Shown: in pieces, positions 61,241 through 64,000 of the stretch
Numbering within the stretch: the stretch's first letter is position 1
How the letters are laid out: the number at the start of each line of letters is the position of its first letter
Origin: Isoperla grammatica
Taxonomy: Eukaryota; Arthropoda; Insecta; Plecoptera; Perlodidae
Reading direction: 5' to 3'
Assembly (NCBI GenBank): GCA_945910005.1
Contig: CAMDTW010000605.1
Span: 1 to 64,000, forward strand
DNA length: 64,000 bases
Program-made: the position numbers and the translations under genes
Notes under the pieces: generated by a model
What the model saw: the letters and a program-made list of their open reading frames with translations, nothing else
Told to the model about the DNA's origin: nothing
Database searches by the model: none

Positions 61241-61509
61241 ATCACCATTTTACATTCCCTAACGGTCACCCCAAAAAAGCTACAGTATTCTTACTTGTAT
61301 AACTGTTATTGCTGGACGGTACTTGGGGATTTTTTTGGCTGTAGCCGTCGTTCTAGAAGTTCAAAATTTCTTATAATATCAACTTCATTTTCACAATTAT
61401 TTATGTTGAAAATAGAAGATATTTTGCCCAAAATAGTCTTGAAATTGTCGTTTATGTTTTCTGTTTTCACTGTTCCCACAAGATTGAAGTCGTACATGAA
61501 CTGAAACAA

Positions 61510-62192
61510 AATAACACTGTTGAATTTGAATCAGATATATGCTACACCTTTTCGAAAATAATTACGAAATAGGTCATAATCCATTGCATATTCAAAGGCT
61601 TAGGTTTATTAGTACTGTATCTATTCTCAAGGTTAGGGCCTATGTTACAATTTAACAACAGAATGTGAATGTTATCCCAACTTCATATGCTAAAAATGTA
61701 TAGTGCCCACTGCCCAGACAAAGACAAAGGTCCTAGAGGATGGGTCTGAATTGAGCACAAAATGTATAGTTAGATAAATAGATAGATAGATAGATGATAG
61801 ATAGATAGATAGATAGATGGATAGATAGATAGATAGATAGATCGATAGATCCTACCTACTGAGGCCACTTTCTTACCAAGTTTGTACTTGACTTTGCTTA
61901 AAGTGTGTACCTTACTACCTACGTGATGTCAGTCACGTCATTGTTGCTGTCTGGGTCGCGCGCGGACACATGCAGGGATGCGCTGGTACAAACTAGGAGT
62001 TTTGGCCGAACACATAAATTTTATTGATGTTGATATTAGATATGGATTTTTGTATCGAAAAATTACAATATCCATAAGGGCATGACATTCTCTTGATTGT
62101 TATATTGTGGGTCACATTCCATGTGTTTATCAAACTATTTGCATATATCATGTACTGAGAGGGACATACATGGGTGGGGGTAGGCTACTTAC
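61510..62192. other. Intron of SAMD3-like copy B with (TAGA)n
   Basis: A GATAGATA tetranucleotide repeat lies at about 61768-61850. No gene otherwise. Confidence 0.8.
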
Positions 62193-62364
62193 CATATCCA
62201 TGTTCTGCAAGTGGGGAAATTGTTCCACTACCTCTGTAGTGCAAGTTGCCTTTTGAACCTGAATCCTCCTCTCATGTGTAGTTAATTTTAACAACAACTG
62301 GACATGGGAATCACCCCTTTTGCCATTTTTGTTTAGCTCCTTGAGCATGTCGTCTGTGGACTGG

Positions 62365-63317
62365 CTACTTTAAACCAACAATACAGGAAAAGATTAGTAA
62401 GAATCACTCAGTCAACTAACATTTTCACCCCAAGTACCTGACGTTTTAGATGATCACATGACCCAGCAACTCCTGCCTCTAGCTAGCTACAATCAGTTCC
62501 ATAAATTGATAAATATACTGGGCATGCTTAGTGCTTACATGACCTTGGTGCTTCAATCTAGTTATTTTTTAAACTTATAATGGAGTCTTTTTAACAGATT
62601 AGCTGTTATTAGAAATAAAGTAATAAGGAGCCAACGTTCTACAAATAACGTAAGGCAGAGCTCGACAAATACCATGCCCAATATGGGCAGGGTACTTATG
62701 CCAGAATTACTATTTTGACAATTTGTTGAAAAATGCTTTTGCATTTGAGAAACTGCGTAAACAAATATTTGCTTGTAGCCTATGTATTAATTAAATGTAT
62801 ATTATATTCAATATTGAACTACTGACTTAGGTACCAGTTTGTTTAGGCACCCCAAACATCCCTAGTGAGAAGACTTACATTTTACAACATGGGAAAGCCA
62901 GTTCTATGTCAGGACATGTTAAATTATCTCCCGCTTGCCATCTAAAATTTTGTCAACCCCTATATAGTAGCCTATGCAAAAATCTGAAGGAGATAAACCC
63001 CACTTCACAAGGTATTTAAAAATACAGATGTAGTAGGCCTAAGCCTTGTAAGTTGTAACATTTGAAACTTCTTTATTAAATAGTTCCTAGAAGGAGAACC
63101 ACAGACAGGCCTTATTAAATTCATAACAAAGGAGGCATACTAAAATACATTAATAAATAAATAAATAAATAAATGTGCCTAGATGTATTTATAGTCTACC
63201 AAGCCCTATGTACTCAGTTACAAGAACTAATTATATGGTCACTATGAGTTTGTTGAATAACTTTCACTAGGGCTAGATAGTTTACTACCACTAATCACTA
63301 GTTACATACATACATAC
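62365..63317. other. Intron of SAMD3-like copy B
   Basis: AT-rich, with an (AAAT)n run near 63150-63173. No other feature seen. Confidence 0.7.
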
Positions 63318-64000
63318 TTTTGTTTGGTGCCGACATCAACTGTAACAGGTCCCACTCCCAGAGACACATTTTGGTATAACCGCTTTCTTTTTTTTGTGGT
63401 ATTCTCAGGGCTGTTTCTTTTTTTGGTTTGGTAGCGTGTATTTCGAATGTAGTGGCTTAGTTGCTGTGCTACAGATGCCTAAAAGAAATACAGACGTGTT
63501 AGGCTGACACATGTAATGTTTTAAGTTTTAACTAGAAGTACCGGTAGTCTACAAGGTAGCTTACATTTGATTTGCTCGTCGATTTGTCAGCCAATTCTGG
63601 GTAGGCTGTAACTATAGTTTGGCTATAACGTTGGTAATCCAGGGCTGTTGGGTACCCATTGGTAAGTTTCATTAAAAAGTTGCCACACTCTCTAATGAAT
63701 GCCAAAGGATTTGACTGAAGCTTCCCATCTGATATTTGTTTTTGAACAAATTTACTCAAGTCTGGAAGTGGGGCAGGGAAGGGCACTTTGTTTTTCGTTT
63801 TGGATTTCCCTTCACTACCGCTAGTCTTAGAAGACTTATTGGTGGGCATCTAAAAACAAACATCATACGATAAACATTGAAGAAACTACCTTCCAGTTGG
63901 ATCGCGTGGGAATCAATCTCATCAAGCGGAATGTGTATAGGTACTACTTATGCAACATGCTGACAGCACGTGCCGATCTATGGTCCAGCCAGTTCATGAG

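Larger units (their letters stand above)
55987..63849 (-). pseudogene. SAMD3-like family gene, copy B, split by Harbinger element 2
   Basis: Exon 1 (63565-63849, ATG at 63849) has AFIRECGNFLMKLTNG and PTALDYQRYSQTIVTAYPEL. Exon 2 (63318-63478, 161 nt) has QQLSHYIRNTRYQ plus a basic stretch. Exon 3 (62193-62364) has HVQLLLKLTTHERRIQVQKA and FPHLQ. Exon 4 starts at 61500 with FMYDFNLVG. Exon 5 (55987-56316, 110 codons) has IVFIYTDEEGE, AALTLLIGAYFVLDSHYP and LLTFLERELLQIV. Splice sites and phases of exons 1-3 fit. Exon 4 meets an in-frame TAA at 61306-61308 before any good donor. Harbinger element 2 sits between exons 4 and 5, its TSD 2 bp upstream of the CAG acceptor of exon 5. The layout resembles fish SAMD3-like proteins of unknown role. 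Whether it still makes a product is uncertain. Confidence 0.6.

Overview
The window reads as nuclear DNA of a marine invertebrate, most likely an invertebrate deuterostome (echinoderm, hemichordate or cephalochordate). That placement is an inference from three things: spliced genes with GT-AG introns, a non-LTR retrotransposon carrying a 2A-like NPGP motif, and dispersed GGCCTA/TAGGCC words. No ordinary housekeeping gene is visible. Almost everything recognisable is a transposable element, an element-derived gene or a satellite. The only host-like genes are two paralogous copies of a SAMD3-like family.

Layout. 1-5.6 kb: low-complexity DNA, a GGCCTA-rich stretch, a hypothetical ORF, and a Harbinger-type MITE (4615-5228) inserted in a SINE-like element. 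5.6-13.1 kb: two arrays of one 72-bp satellite (about 22 and 39 units), flanked by inverted copies of one terminal motif. 13.3-14.2 kb: a 181-196 bp tandem repeat. 14.4-17.5 kb (-): a decaying SAMD3-like copy. 17.7-18.5 kb (-): a jockey-like LINE fragment. 19.3-25.0 kb: a dead Harbinger element (transposase +, MADF gene -) hit by several SINE-like copies. 25.4-28.8 kb (-): a decayed Mutator-like transposase plus YqaJ nuclease. 29.0-30.5 kb: a non-autonomous MULE with 9-bp TSDs. 30.7-36.7 kb: three LINE remnants; one has a 2A-like motif, a dead RT active site and a SINE-like insertion with a 13-bp TSD. 37.1-39.8 kb (+): a spliced gene with a DUF7869-like domain, then a 134-bp satellite. 42.3-53.1 kb: a 10.8-kb TIR-bounded Harbinger locus with intact convergent HARBI1-like (350 aa) and NAIF1-like Myb/SANT (231 aa) genes and several nested insertions. 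54.0-55.9 kb: a segmental duplication in which each copy gives the empty site of an insertion in the other. 56.3-61.0 kb: a complete 4.7-kb Harbinger element with TTA TSDs, an intact transposase (439 aa) and an intact MADF protein (320 aa), sitting in the second SAMD3-like gene (55.99-63.85 kb, -) next to its last splice acceptor.

How it fits together. Three Harbinger units in different states share one plan: transposase on + and a Myb/SANT or MADF DNA-binding partner convergent on -. Clean nested insertions with target duplications allow relative dating. Names rest on motif and family recognition by eye; exon boundaries come from GT/AG sites, phase and comparison of paralogues within the window.
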